The notes: generated from the letters alone by a model not told the origin. DNA of 64,000 nucleotides from Clostridium_AM sp900759715 (GCA_900759715.1 CAAEXF010000075.1:1-64000), one strand, 5' to 3'; positions 7,234 through 16,681 are shown, counted from the stretch's first letter. Numbers and translations are program-made.

Positions 7234-9563
7234 TATTTGCCCCCCTCTTTAGCTTTCCATATAAACTCAGGAATTAACGGCAGTTGATTAAGAGGTACCT
7301 GCGCCGCATTAGATAGACTATTTGCAAGTGCTGCTGGCATCCCAATTACACCATATTCTCCAATTCCTCTTGCACCATAGGGCGCATCTATTTGTGGAGT
7401 TTCTATAAAATCTACAAGATACTCTGGATTTTCTCCAAACCGCAGTATTTTATATGTTCTTAACTGCTTATTTTGAATAATGCCTTTATCCGTAAATAAA
7501 AATGATTCTCTACTAGCGAAACTCAACCCTAGATTCATACCGCCAGAAATCTGTCCTTTTGCGGCTTCAGCATTAATAACTTTACCTGCATCTACGACGC
7601 AAGCTGCCTTTATAATTTCGTAGGTATATTCTTTTTTATCGAACTCTACTTCTACAGCCGCTGCACCAACAGTCCATTCTGGACCAGGATTACCTTTGCC
7701 AGTTTCAGGATCTAAAATTGTTAGATGCTTTAAAACGTAGCTTCCCCTTCCAATAACCTGCCCTCCAACTGAATTCCCGTTAGGATAGGTATAACCAAAT
7801 GCAATTTTATTTATTTCTATTCCCATTTCGGGATTATCTTTTAAAAATACTCTTCCTCCACCAACCTCTAATTCATCTGGCGAACATCTTAAAGCAATAG
7901 CTCCAATTCTAGATAGTTGATTAATGGCATCCTCGGCTGCTCTCAAAACTGCCCTACCAACCAGCAAAATGCTCCTGCTTGCAGCTGTCTTCCAGTGATC
8001 TGGGGCAGTCTGAGTATTAACTTCCATCACTACATGGATTTGATCTACATCCATTTTCATTTTTTCTGCTAATATCTGTGCTAAACCTGTTTTAGTTCCC
8101 TGCCCTAGTTCAACTGCACCACAAATAAGATTAATGCTTCCATCCGGATTAAATGTAAGAATAGCCCCTCCTCCTGCATTTAAAGCTGTATTTGAATTTT
8201 TCCAGAAGCAGCTTATACCTTTAGCTCTTACTTTACCATCCTTGGTTTCAACCAATTTTCCTTCTTCCCAATGTATTAGTTCAGCCAGCCTTTGCATACA
8301 CTTTGGTAAATTCCCTAGATTACTCCTATTTAATAAAGTTTGAGTAGGGCTAGTATCCCCTGGTATAATTGCATTTCTCAACCTTAATTCTAAAGGATCC
8401 ATTCCAAGCTTATTAGCTAGTATATCCATTGTTCTTTCTATTGGAAAGGTGAGCTCTGGATGTCCAAAGCCCCTAAAGGCTGAGGCATAAGGATGATTTG
8501 TATATAAGCATAAGGAATCACACCATACATTTTCAATATTGTAAGGTCCTGTACAGTCTACACCTGCTGCTTTGCTTATAATTACTGCTCTATCCGAGTA
8601 TGCACCTCCATCAAATAAATAGGTTATTTCTGCTGCAGTGAGTTTACCAGCTTTTGTACACCCCAGCTTAATTTTTGCATCAAGACCTATATGAACTGGA
8701 GATGTAATCAGATCTTCTTCTCTAGTATTAGTAAGTTTAACTTGTCTCCCTCCAACAGCCTTTGAGCATAAATAGGCAATAAACTCCAGCTGTACAGCTG
8801 TTTTTCCTCCATAAGCTCCACCTACTAAAGGCACATTAACAATAACCTTGCCAGGGTCAACTTTAAAGAAGTAACTTATGAGCTTTTTTATGACAAAGGG
8901 TGCCTGAGAAGCAGAATATATAATGACTTTCCCTTCTGGTAATATTTCTGACCTTACACACCTTGTTTCCATAGCAGCATGATCAGAAGGTGGAAAAGAA
9001 AAGCTTGCCTCAACTGTTACTTCACTTTTAGACCAGCCCTTTTTAATATCACCTTTTCTTATCTTAGTTCGATTGGCAATGTTTGTATTGGCCTCTGGAA
9101 AGGCTTCATCTATAATCTTATATTCACCAAGTTTTTCATGAACCAAGGGTGCATCTTTTTTAATCGCCTCACGAGGAGAGTTCACCACTGGTAAAGCTTC
9201 GTATTCTACTTTTATCAATTGAGCTGCTTTTTCAGCTTCAGCTTCACTATCAGCTACCACCACCGCTACAGGTTCACCATTATATCTCACTTTATCTATT
9301 GCAATTGGAGGTCTATCAACAATAGTAGATCCTATAAGCTGAGGAAAATATTGACCCGTTAACACTGCCCTAACTCCAGAAGCTTTTAGGGCATTTGTAT
9401 ACTCAATAGACTTTATTTTTGCATGAGCATAAGGACTTGTTACCATCCTAGCATGTAAAAGTCCTGGAATATCATAATCATCAGTATATCTTGCAGCACC
9501 TGTTACTTTATCTAAGGACTCTTTCCTTGGCACACTTTTTCCAATCACATTTAAATTATGCAT
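7233..9563 (-). CDS. Molybdenum hydroxylase, molybdopterin-binding catalytic subunit (XdhA/CoxL type)
   Basis: A 776-residue large subunit of the xanthine dehydrogenase/aldehyde oxidase family. Visible motifs are GGAYGGK (residues 248-254), the FRGFG loop with Arg364 in the position of the substrate-facing Arg of xanthine dehydrogenases, and GARGIGEYG with the catalytic Glu736 near the C-terminus. The AYxCSFR loop of form I CO dehydrogenase is absent, so aerobic CO oxidation is excluded. Substrate could be a purine, another N-heterocycle or an aldehyde. The context upstream is sugar and sugar-acid metabolism, with a 59-bp gap and no visible terminator, so co-transcription with the dehydratase is possible. 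The first ATG has AAGGAG upstream. Confidence 0.9.
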   Translation of the reverse strand: MHNLNVIGKSVPRKESLDKVTGAARYTDDYDIPGLLHARMVTSPYAHAKIKSIEYTNALKASGVRAVLTGQYFPQLIGSTIVDRPPIAIDKVRYNGEPVAVVVADSEAEAEKAAQLIKVEYEALPVVNSPREAIKKDAPLVHEKLGEYKIIDEAFPEANTNIANRTKIRKGDIKKGWSKSEVTVEASFSFPPSDHAAMETRCVRSEILPEGKVIIYSASQAPFVIKKLISYFFKVDPGKVIVNVPLVGGAYGGKTAVQLEFIAYLCSKAVGGRQVKLTNTREEDLITSPVHIGLDAKIKLGCTKAGKLTAAEITYLFDGGAYSDRAVIISKAAGVDCTGPYNIENVWCDSLCLYTNHPYASAFRGFGHPELTFPIERTMDILANKLGMDPLELRLRNAIIPGDTSPTQTLLNRSNLGNLPKCMQRLAELIHWEEGKLVETKDGKVRAKGISCFWKNSNTALNAGGGAILTFNPDGSINLICGAVELGQGTKTGLAQILAEKMKMDVDQIHVVMEVNTQTAPDHWKTAASRSILLVGRAVLRAAEDAINQLSRIGAIALRCSPDELEVGGGRVFLKDNPEMGIEINKIAFGYTYPNGNSVGGQVIGRGSYVLKHLTILDPETGKGNPGPEWTVGAAAVEVEFDKKEYTYEIIKAACVVDAGKVINAEAAKGQISGGMNLGLSFASRESFLFTDKGIIQNKQLRTYKILRFGENPEYLVDFIETPQIDAPYGARGIGEYGVIGMPAALANSLSNAAQVPLNQLPLIPEFIWKAKEGGK

Positions 9564-9622
9564 GGACTACTCCTTGGAATAATATTTACTTACTTTTATA
9601 ATATATTTATTATTATTAGCTA

Positions 9623-11350
9623 TTATGAATTTAACCTTATTTTTATAACTCCACCTTCCATACCTGAGGTTGCCATACTTGTATAAAGTCCAAGCACTCC
9701 CCTTGTATATTTAGGTACTTTTGGTTTCCAATTCTTTTTTCTTTCATTTAATATAGAAGCAACTTCTTCTAAAGTTTTTTCCTCTCCACTTATTCCCACG
9801 ATATTTATACCTCTATCTTCTATATTTATATGAATTATATCTTCATCCTTAACAAAAGCTATTGGACCACCACTACTTGCTTCTGGTGATACATGTCCTA
9901 TTGCTGGTCCTCTAGTTGCTCCTGAGAATCTTCCGTCAGTTATTAAGGCTACTGTAGAATTTAATTTTTCATCTGATGCTATTGCTTCTGTTGTATAGAA
10001 CATTTCAGGCATACCTGAACCCCTAGGCCCTTCATATCTTATAATTATAGCATCTCCTGGTTTAATGCTTCCATTTATCACCGCTTCAAAAGCTTCTTCC
10101 TCTGAATCAAAGGCTCTGACCTTAAGTTTTATATCCTTCATTCCAACAGGAAGGCTTGAATGTTTTACTACACAACCTTCTGGAGCTATATTACCTTTTA
10201 ATACTGATACAGCTCCACTTCTATTAATTGGGTTCTCTGCATCATATATAACTTCACTATAATCCATTTTAGGTGCTGATTTTAAATATTCTCCATAAAC
10301 TTCTTTAGCATCAAAGGTTTCTAAATTTTCTCCTAAAGTCTTTCCTGTTGCTGTAAGTGCGTCTAAATGAAGATATTTCTTTATTTTATTCATTATAGCC
10401 GGTATCCCACCTGCATAAAATACATAGTTAGCTGGCCACTGGCCACTTGGCCTTACATTTAGTATAAAAGGAATTTCTCTATGAATTCTATCAAAGTCTT
10501 CTGGATTGATTTCTATTCCTAATTCTTTCGCAATGGCTGGTATATGAAGTAATGCATTAGTCGATCCTCCAATAGCAGCATGAACCATTATTGCATTTTC
10601 AATGGATTTTTTATTTACTATATCTGATACTCTAATTCCTTTTTCTATTAGGTTTATAAGGGCCTTTGAAGATTTTCTAGCATAAAGCTTTAGTATATCT
10701 GAAGTAGCTGGTAATAAAGCTGCACCGGTCAGAGCTAGTCCTAAAGCTTCGCTAAGTACTTGCATAGTAGCTGCTGTTCCCATAAATGAACATGCTCCGC
10801 AGCTTGGACATGCATTTTCTCTATAAGATTCATATTGTTCCTTAGTTATTTCGCCTCTTTTATGCATTGCACTATAGGTTCCTACTTGATTTAATGTTAA
10901 AAGGTTAGGTCCAGCATTCATAACCCCACCTGGAATAACTATAGATGGTATGTTAACTCTGCACATAGCAACTAAGTTTCCTGGCATCCCTTTATCACAG
11001 CTTGCTACAAATATTCCGCCATCAAAGCCTGTAGCATTGACATGTATTTCTATCATGTCAGCAATTATCTCTCTAGATACAAGAGAATAATTCATTCCAT
11101 CATGTCCTTGAGCTTGGCCATCACAAATATCTGTTGCATAATAATCTGCTGGCTTTGCCCCTAGATTAGCTAATTCATCCATGGCTTCATTTACTATTAC
11201 ATTTAAATGTGCACTTCCTGGATGACTTTTACCATAAGTGCTTTCAACTATTACTTGCATCTTTTCCAAATCTTTAGTGTTCCAGCCCATACCTCTTTTT
11301 AAAGAATCCATTTCAGGAGCTATTTTTCTTACTTTTTGAGAATACAACAT
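9623..11350 (-). CDS. IlvD/Edd family dehydratase, probable sugar-acid dehydratase
   Basis: A 575-residue iron-sulfur dehydratase. The family blocks are clear: DICDGQAQGHDGMNYSLVSRE near residue 75, SCDKGMPGN with Cys118, and CPSCGAC with Cys181, Cys184 and Cys187, from which cluster ligands would come. The family contains dihydroxy-acid dehydratase (valine pathway), 6-phosphogluconate dehydratase and several aldonate dehydratases. Motifs alone do not separate them. The gene follows KDG kinase by 9 bp and KDPG aldolase before that, which favours dehydration of an aldonate such as gluconate to KDG. No ilv gene is nearby, which argues against a branched-chain amino acid role. The start ATG has GGGGAG upstream. 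Confidence 0.85.
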   Translation of the reverse strand: MLYSQKVRKIAPEMDSLKRGMGWNTKDLEKMQVIVESTYGKSHPGSAHLNVIVNEAMDELANLGAKPADYYATDICDGQAQGHDGMNYSLVSREIIADMIEIHVNATGFDGGIFVASCDKGMPGNLVAMCRVNIPSIVIPGGVMNAGPNLLTLNQVGTYSAMHKRGEITKEQYESYRENACPSCGACSFMGTAATMQVLSEALGLALTGAALLPATSDILKLYARKSSKALINLIEKGIRVSDIVNKKSIENAIMVHAAIGGSTNALLHIPAIAKELGIEINPEDFDRIHREIPFILNVRPSGQWPANYVFYAGGIPAIMNKIKKYLHLDALTATGKTLGENLETFDAKEVYGEYLKSAPKMDYSEVIYDAENPINRSGAVSVLKGNIAPEGCVVKHSSLPVGMKDIKLKVRAFDSEEEAFEAVINGSIKPGDAIIIRYEGPRGSGMPEMFYTTEAIASDEKLNSTVALITDGRFSGATRGPAIGHVSPEASSGGPIAFVKDEDIIHINIEDRGINIVGISGEEKTLEEVASILNERKKNWKPKVPKYTRGVLGLYTSMATSGMEGGVIKIRLNS

Positions 11351-11359
11351 TTTTCTCCC

Positions 11360-12361
11360 CTACCTATCTATAATATTTTTCTCTGATATTATTTTCTCTA
11401 CATCCCTTGGTTCTACCAGCATACTATCACCTTTTATTGTGCACTTTAAAGTAGCTGATGCCACTCCAAAATCTAAGGCTTCCTTTAAGGTTTTCTTCTT
11501 CATTAATGAATAAATTACTCCAGCTACAAAGGCATCTCCACTTCCTACTCTCTCAACCATTTTCGTAGTTGCCTTTATTGACTCTTCAAAGCTTTCTCCT
11601 AAGCCATAAGCGTAGTAGGTATTATTGTCTTCTTTATCGTTTATACGATCTGTATGAAATATATATTTAAATCCAAATTTATTCTTTAATTCTTTCATTC
11701 TTGCAAATATATCTTCCTTGTTAGAATTTTCTCTATCAAACATCTCTATATCTTTTTCACTAACCATTATAGGCTCTATGCCAAAGCACATATCAGCATA
11801 AGGTGCAAGCTCTGTCATATATTTTTTAGCATCTATGGTACTGCACATCTTACTTCTGAAGTTTAGATCTATACTTATAAATATATTTCTCTTTTTAGCC
11901 TCCTTTACTATTTCTTTAACTAAAGTTCTAGAGTTTTCTCCTACAGCTAAGGTAATTCCACTAAAATGAAGCCAAGTTACTTCTTCTAAAACCTTAGAAA
12001 TATTGATATCTTCAATATTAAACTCTGAAAAGCTGCTGTGCTTTCTATCATATATAACACTACTGTTTCTAACTCCTGAACTTCTTTCTAGAAAATAGAA
12101 ACCTATCTTATTTCCCTTTGTTGCTATATTGCTTACATCTACTCCTAATCCTCTAAAATATCTTTTTATATTTTTTGATAATGTGTTATCTGGAAGGGCA
12201 GATAATATAGAACTCTCAACATTCCAAGAAGAAAGTGTAGAAGCTATATTAGCCTCTGACCCTCCAAAGAAATATTCTAATTCATTATTGTTGCCGTACA
12301 CATCAAAAGCCTTTGGAGTAAACCTTATAAGTATTTCACCTATTGAAAGAAACTTTCCCAC
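11360..12361 (-). CDS. kdgK: 2-keto-3-deoxygluconate (KDG) kinase, PfkB family
   Basis: A 333-residue sugar kinase of the ribokinase/PfkB family. The first signature region has FFGGSEANIASTLS near residue 32. The second has VERVGSGDAFVAG with catalytic Asp276. Family assignment to KDG kinase rests on overall pattern and the neighbouring KDPG aldolase. It would phosphorylate KDG to KDPG with ATP in the cytosol. The start is a GTG whose first base overlaps the last base of the eda stop (TAGTG), showing translational coupling to the aldolase. The dehydratase follows directly downstream. Another PfkB substrate, such as fructose, cannot be fully excluded. Confidence 0.87.
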   Translation of the reverse strand: MGKFLSIGEILIRFTPKAFDVYGNNNELEYFFGGSEANIASTLSSWNVESSILSALPDNTLSKNIKRYFRGLGVDVSNIATKGNKIGFYFLERSSGVRNSSVIYDRKHSSFSEFNIEDINISKVLEEVTWLHFSGITLAVGENSRTLVKEIVKEAKKRNIFISIDLNFRSKMCSTIDAKKYMTELAPYADMCFGIEPIMVSEKDIEMFDRENSNKEDIFARMKELKNKFGFKYIFHTDRINDKEDNNTYYAYGLGESFEESIKATTKMVERVGSGDAFVAGVIYSLMKKKTLKEALDFGVASATLKCTIKGDSMLVEPRDVEKIISEKNIIDR

Positions 12362-12981
12362 TATCTCTCACCTACAACTTTCTCTACAAAGCTTCTTGCA
12401 CTACTCACAATTTTTTCATGTTCATTATTTGTGCCAGAAGTAAGTATACTTCCTATTCCTAGAGCATCTGCCCCACTGTTTAACCATTCTTCTATATTTT
12501 CAAGGTTAACTCCGCCAGTTACCATTATTCTTACATCCTTAATGGGTGCCTTTATAGCTTTAATATATTTAGGACCTAATACTTCCCCAGGAAATAATTT
12601 TATGAGATTTACACCTTCATTTAATGCATTTACTACTTCTGTTGGGGTAAAACATCCTGGTATATAATCTACCTTTTTATCTTGGCAGTATTTATTAATA
12701 GTACTGTGGAAGTTAGGTCCCACTATAAATTGTGAACCTGCTTCAATTGCTTCTCTTGCAGTATTTATATTCAAAACACTTCCTGCGCCTATGACTACAT
12801 CATCATATTTATTCACTAAGCTTTTAATAATCTCTGAAGCATCCTTATTTGTGTAAGTAACTTCTATTATCTTTATGCCCCCCTCAATAGCTCCTTCAAT
12901 TATTGCCTCTGCTTCTTCTTTGTTGTTCCCTCTTATAACAGCTACTATTTTATTTTTAATTACTTTATCTAATATGGTCAT
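12361..12981 (-). CDS. eda: KDPG/KHG aldolase
   Basis: A 206-residue class I aldolase, the usual length. The catalytic base Glu40 lies in IIEVTYTN and the Schiff-base Lys128 in NLIKLFPGE; the phosphate-binding GGVN motif follows. It splits 2-keto-3-deoxy-6-phosphogluconate into pyruvate and glyceraldehyde 3-phosphate, the last step of the Entner-Doudoroff route. It is coupled to KDG kinase downstream. A terminator-like hairpin (12993-13025) lies directly before its ribosome binding site, so expression relative to the upstream PTS genes is probably reduced or regulated. Confidence 0.95.
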   Translation of the reverse strand: MTILDKVIKNKIVAVIRGNNKEEAEAIIEGAIEGGIKIIEVTYTNKDASEIIKSLVNKYDDVVIGAGSVLNINTAREAIEAGSQFIVGPNFHSTINKYCQDKKVDYIPGCFTPTEVVNALNEGVNLIKLFPGEVLGPKYIKAIKAPIKDVRIMVTGGVNLENIEEWLNSGADALGIGSILTSGTNNEHEKIVSSARSFVEKVVGER

Positions 12982-12992
12982 ATTATCCTCCT

Positions 12993-13025
12993 ATAAAAAC
13001 AAGCTCCACCTAAAAGTGAAGCTTG
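12993..13025 (-). terminator. Intra-operon terminator or attenuator before eda
   Basis: On the minus strand CAAGCTTCAC pairs with GTGGAGCTTG (one mismatch) and is followed by TTTTTAT, which abuts the AGGAGG of eda. It separates the PTS/GH4 block from the Entner-Doudoroff block and would let only part of the transcripts through. Confidence 0.65.
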
Positions 13026-13048
13026 CTTTCAATGTAATTATTATTCAG

Positions 13049-13534
13049 CTAGTTATACTCTAGCAAGATTCCTTCTTTAGCTTTCATACTTACACCAGTA
13101 TTAAAAGTTACAATTTTGTAATTGTTAAGTTCTGAAATTACTAGCATAGTAGTATCCTCTAATCCCTTTTCTTTAATAAACTCTCTATCAAAGCTTAAAA
13201 GAAGATCACCTTTTTTCACAGTTTTCCCTTCTTCACAATGTAGTTCAAACCCTTCACCCTTTAAAGTTACAGTGTCAATCCCTACATGTATAAGGAGTTC
13301 TATTCCATCTTCTGTTCTGATACCAACTGCATGCTTACTTTCTTTCATAACTACAACAATAGTTCCATCGCAAGGAGAATATATTTTACTATCACTTGGT
13401 TTAATAGCAATTCCTTCTCCCATCATCTTTTGTGAAAATACTTCGTCATTAACATCACTTAAATCAACACTTACGCCATCTACAAAAGCATAAAATATCT
13501 TATTCTTGTTTTTCTTAAATAAATTCTTAAACAT
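13049..13534 (-). CDS. PTS glucose-type EIIA (Crr-like) protein
   Basis: A free-standing EIIA of the glucose family, 161 residues from the ATG chosen here (MFKNLFKK), which is preceded by AGAGG. A TTG nine codons upstream would overlap the GH4 gene and lacks a ribosome binding site. The phosphorylated histidine is His83 in LLIHVGIDTV and the supporting histidine is His68 in KHAVGI. It takes phosphate from HPr and passes it to the EIIB domain of the neighbouring transporter, which lacks its own EIIA. As a Crr-type protein it could also serve other EIICB permeases. It lies between the phospho-alpha-glucosidase gene and a terminator-like hairpin. Confidence 0.93.
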   Translation of the reverse strand: MFKNLFKKNKNKIFYAFVDGVSVDLSDVNDEVFSQKMMGEGIAIKPSDSKIYSPCDGTIVVVMKESKHAVGIRTEDGIELLIHVGIDTVTLKGEGFELHCEEGKTVKKGDLLLSFDREFIKEKGLEDTTMLVISELNNYKIVTFNTGVSMKAKEGILLEYN

Positions 13535-13542
13535 ATAAACCT

Positions 13543-14868
13543 CTACTTTAATTCCGGCCAATAGCCCTTATTAGCTTCTATAAGATCATCTAATAATAGT
13601 TTAGCAACTCTAGCGCTTGGTACAGTTTTAGACAAAGTAAATGCTTGCCATAATTTTTGATAGCTTTTTTCTATCCATGCTTCAACAACTAACTTTTCTA
13701 CTGATACCTGTTGCTCCATTAACCCTTTTTGAAATTGTGGGATTTCTCCTTGTGCTAAAGGTTCTGGTCCATCACATCCAACAATACATGGTACTTCAAC
13801 CATAGCAGTTGGATCAAAATTAGCAATTGCGCCCTTATTCTCCACTATGCATAACATTCTTTCATGTGTATTATAAGCAATTGCTCTAGCTAGATCTACG
13901 ATAAAGGTTGCATGAGCATCAATATGAAATTCTCCACCTTTCGCTGTTTTAGCTTTTACAATAGCTTTTGCTGCACTAAATACATCTTTTTCTCTTCCGT
14001 CCATTACTTCATTTGCTCTAGAATATTCTGCATTAGAGTGCTCCACAACATAATCTGGATATAGATAATACTTTAAATAAGTATTAGGTAAAAATTGTGG
14101 ATCTACTGCTAATAAATCCTTTGCCTTTTTATGAGTCTCCTGCCAGCTTGGATCAGTGTGTTGAGTTTCTACCTCCTTTACTGTTAAGTATCCATTTTCT
14201 GCAACATATTCTTTAATTCTATCTGTCAAGTCATTTCCTTGCTTATCCTTAACGCTAGTCCACCATCCAAAATGATTTAATCCAAAATACTTAACTTCTA
14301 AGTCACTTGGTTCCATATCTACAATACCAGCCATACGACGAAGAGTTCCTACTGGCATATCACAGATATTTAAAACCTTTGAATTTGGCTTTAATCTACG
14401 ACAAGCCTCTGCAACAATAGAAGCTGGATTAGAGTAGTTAAGCATCCAACAGTCTGGTGAATACTTTTTCATTAAATCTATTAACTCTAGCATACCTCCT
14501 ATGCTTCTCATTCCATAGGCGATTCCTCCTGGTCCACAAGTTTCCTGGCCAACTACTCCATATTTTAGAGGAATCTTTTCATCCTTTTCACGCATTTCAT
14601 ATTTTCCTACACGGATATGAGCCATGCAGAAATCTACATCTGTAAAGGCTTCTTCTGGATCTGTAGTATAAGAAAATTCAATATCAGGTGCATTTTCTTT
14701 TAATACTATATCTAAAGCTTCACCAATAACGCTTTGACGATCGCCATCATTATCATATAATTTTAGTTTTCTAATTGGAAAACGGTGTACATTATCTAAT
14801 AGCATCATAACTATTCCTGGAGTGAAAGTACTTCCTCCTCCTGCAATAACAATAGAATGTTTTTTCAT
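13543..14868 (-). CDS. GH4 6-phospho-alpha-glucosidase
   Basis: A 441-residue NAD+- and metal-dependent glycosidase of family GH4. The Rossmann nucleotide motif is at the N-terminus (IVIAGGGSTFTPG, residues 7-19). The metal-binding motif is CDMP (Cys169-Pro172) followed by His199 in LNHFGWW. Within GH4 the CDMP form marks 6-phospho-alpha-glucosidases such as MalH and GlvA, whereas 6-phospho-beta-glucosidases carry CN(V/I)P. It hydrolyses 6'-phosphorylated alpha-glucosides such as maltose 6'-phosphate, releasing glucose 6-phosphate and a free aglycone sugar. The gene sits between the EIICB and EIIA genes that import and phosphorylate the substrate. Confidence 0.93.
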   Translation of the reverse strand: MKKHSIVIAGGGSTFTPGIVMMLLDNVHRFPIRKLKLYDNDGDRQSVIGEALDIVLKENAPDIEFSYTTDPEEAFTDVDFCMAHIRVGKYEMREKDEKIPLKYGVVGQETCGPGGIAYGMRSIGGMLELIDLMKKYSPDCWMLNYSNPASIVAEACRRLKPNSKVLNICDMPVGTLRRMAGIVDMEPSDLEVKYFGLNHFGWWTSVKDKQGNDLTDRIKEYVAENGYLTVKEVETQHTDPSWQETHKKAKDLLAVDPQFLPNTYLKYYLYPDYVVEHSNAEYSRANEVMDGREKDVFSAAKAIVKAKTAKGGEFHIDAHATFIVDLARAIAYNTHERMLCIVENKGAIANFDPTAMVEVPCIVGCDGPEPLAQGEIPQFQKGLMEQQVSVEKLVVEAWIEKSYQKLWQAFTLSKTVPSARVAKLLLDDLIEANKGYWPELK

Positions 14869-14935
14869 ATATATTACCTCTTTCCTCTAATTTGTTTTAT
14901 TCCCCAATTACCCTAATACTTTATCTAAATTAATA

Positions 14936-16540
14936 TTATTCTCCTACGATTCCTAAAGCTTCATCCACCATGGATCTAATTCTGGTTACCTGTAATCCAT
15001 AAATCACTTGAACATTTTCGCCTTTTTTAATTACACCTGCTGCTCCTGTTCCTTTTAGTGTACCTTCATCAACCTTTGATGTGTCTTCAAGAATCAATCT
15101 TAACCTTGTATAGCAGTTATCTACTTTTTTAATATTTTCTTTTCCACCTAAGGCTTCTATTATTATAAGTGCTTCATTTTCTGAAGCTTCATTACCCGAA
15201 GCTTTTCCTTCAGTTCCTTTTTCTGCTGACACTTTATTTTTATAATCATTTTTGCTGTAAAGTTTAACTTCTTCAGTACTGTCTTCTCTTCCAACAGTTT
15301 TTAAATTAAATTTAACTATTAAGAATCTAAATACTAAGTAGTAAACTGCAAATTGTACAATACCTACTAAGATGAACATAGGCCATCCTGTTTTTGTTAT
15401 GCCTAACGGTAGGTTATATAGTAGGAAGTCTATAAGTCCGTTAGGTGCTATTGCTCTTACATTTAATATATTTAAAGCTACCATTCCAAGTCCGCTTAAT
15501 ACTGCGTGCACTCCAAATAATATTGGTGCTGTGAACAGGAATGAGAACTCAATAGGCTCTGTTACCCCTGCTATTATTGATGTTACCGCTGCTGGTATAA
15601 GTATTGCTTTAGCTTTCTTTTTCTTATCAGCATCTGCTGTATGATAAAGTGCTAAACAAGCTCCAACTAGGCCAAACATTTTTGATAATCCTCTAGCATC
15701 CCATATAACTGTACTAGATAATACCTTAACTGAAGGATCTGCAATTTGTGCAAAATAAATATTTCTTGCTCCTTCTATTACTTTTCCTCCTACAGTTTCT
15801 ACTCCTCCAAGCTGAGTATATAGGAATGGTGTGTAAACTAAATGATGTAGTCCAGTTGGAATTAGAAGTCTTTCTAACATTCCATACATGAATATTCCGA
15901 AGTTACCAGTTTTCTGTATATAGTATCCTAAGCTTGATATTCCGAACTGTACTGTTGGCCAAACATAGGAGAGCACAACTGCTAATATAACTACTACTGG
16001 AATTAATATTAAAAATACTAATCTTGAACCTCCATATATTTGGAAAGCTCCATTAAATTCTTTTTTGCAATACTTGTTATGAACATAAGCTACTACTATA
16101 CCTAGAATTATTCCTAAGAAAACTCCCATGTCCAAAACTTGAGTTCCAAGTACAACTGCCTGACCAGAGCCTCTTAATTTATCAATCGGAACCAGCTTAC
16201 CTGATAAGCTAAGGAATATATTCATAGCATTATTAAATATCAAATAAACTAAAACCGATGTGAAACCAGATTCTGCCTTCTTCTCTTTTGCGAGTCCCAC
16301 TGCCAATCCTACACAAAATATTATTCCTAAGTTTGCCAATATAGGCACCAAGGATCCAGAAAGTATTTTACCAAATCCAAATATCAAACTATTTTTTAGA
16401 AATGGTGCATATTGAGCTAATTTGGCATTTGTTAGTATATTCCCAAATGCTATTAGTATACCTACTATTGGAAGTATCAACACTGGAATGAACATAGCCT
16501 TTGAGAATCTTTGCATTGCATTCATAATCTTATCCTTCAT
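14936..16540 (-). CDS. PTS alpha-glucoside (maltose/glucose family) EIICB permease
   Basis: A 534-residue membrane protein from the ATG with GAGGTG upstream. About ten hydrophobic segments (EIIC) span residues 15-410. A charged linker follows, then an EIIB domain whose phosphorylated cysteine is Cys476 in NCYTRLRLIL. Length and domain order match GlvC/MalB-type transporters that rely on a separate EIIA, which is encoded two genes downstream. It imports an alpha-glucoside while phosphorylating it on the glucosyl C6. Exact sugar (maltose, maltulose, trehalulose or similar) is not readable. A palindromic operator and a cre-like site lie upstream. Confidence 0.92.
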   Translation of the reverse strand: MKDKIMNAMQRFSKAMFIPVLILPIVGILIAFGNILTNAKLAQYAPFLKNSLIFGFGKILSGSLVPILANLGIIFCVGLAVGLAKEKKAESGFTSVLVYLIFNNAMNIFLSLSGKLVPIDKLRGSGQAVVLGTQVLDMGVFLGIILGIVVAYVHNKYCKKEFNGAFQIYGGSRLVFLILIPVVVILAVVLSYVWPTVQFGISSLGYYIQKTGNFGIFMYGMLERLLIPTGLHHLVYTPFLYTQLGGVETVGGKVIEGARNIYFAQIADPSVKVLSSTVIWDARGLSKMFGLVGACLALYHTADADKKKKAKAILIPAAVTSIIAGVTEPIEFSFLFTAPILFGVHAVLSGLGMVALNILNVRAIAPNGLIDFLLYNLPLGITKTGWPMFILVGIVQFAVYYLVFRFLIVKFNLKTVGREDSTEEVKLYSKNDYKNKVSAEKGTEGKASGNEASENEALIIIEALGGKENIKKVDNCYTRLRLILEDTSKVDEGTLKGTGAAGVIKKGENVQVIYGLQVTRIRSMVDEALGIVGE

Positions 16541-16609
16541 AATTTTCACCTCTTAACTACTAAATTTTTTACAGCTTTAATTACTTTAATTTCTTTTACA
16601 GCTTCATTA

Positions 16610-16642
16610 TATATACGTTTTCATCTTTTCGAAATAGATTTC
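16610..16642 (-). promoter_or_regulatory. cre-like site and RpiR-type palindrome upstream of the PTS operon
   Basis: The minus strand carries ATGAAAACGTATATA, one base from the cre consensus WTGNAANCGNWNNCW, at 16610-16624. At 16631-16642 lies the perfect palindrome GAAAT-AG-ATTTC. Together they predict CcpA repression and control by the RpiR-family regulator encoded just upstream. A TATATAATG -10-like element overlaps the cre site. Confidence 0.5.
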
Positions 16643-16653
16643 AAGCAGTAAGA

Positions 16654-16681
16654 AACCTGTTATCATAAAAGATAACAGGTT
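16654..16681 (-). terminator. Terminator of the RpiR regulator gene
   Basis: AACCTGTTATC pairs perfectly with GATAACAGGTT over a 6-nt loop; on the minus strand TTTCTTAC follows. It makes the regulator a transcription unit separate from the PTS operon. Confidence 0.8.

Noticed and set aside
7233..9563. Aerobic CO dehydrogenase (CoxL) assignment
   Set aside because: The AYxCSFR active-site loop of form I enzymes is missing and the FRGFG loop is of xanthine dehydrogenase/aldehyde oxidase type.
9623..11350. Valine-pathway dihydroxy-acid dehydratase (ilvD)
   Set aside because: Not excluded by motifs, but no ilv or leu genes are near, while KDG kinase and KDPG aldolase directly precede it; aldonate dehydratase is the better reading.
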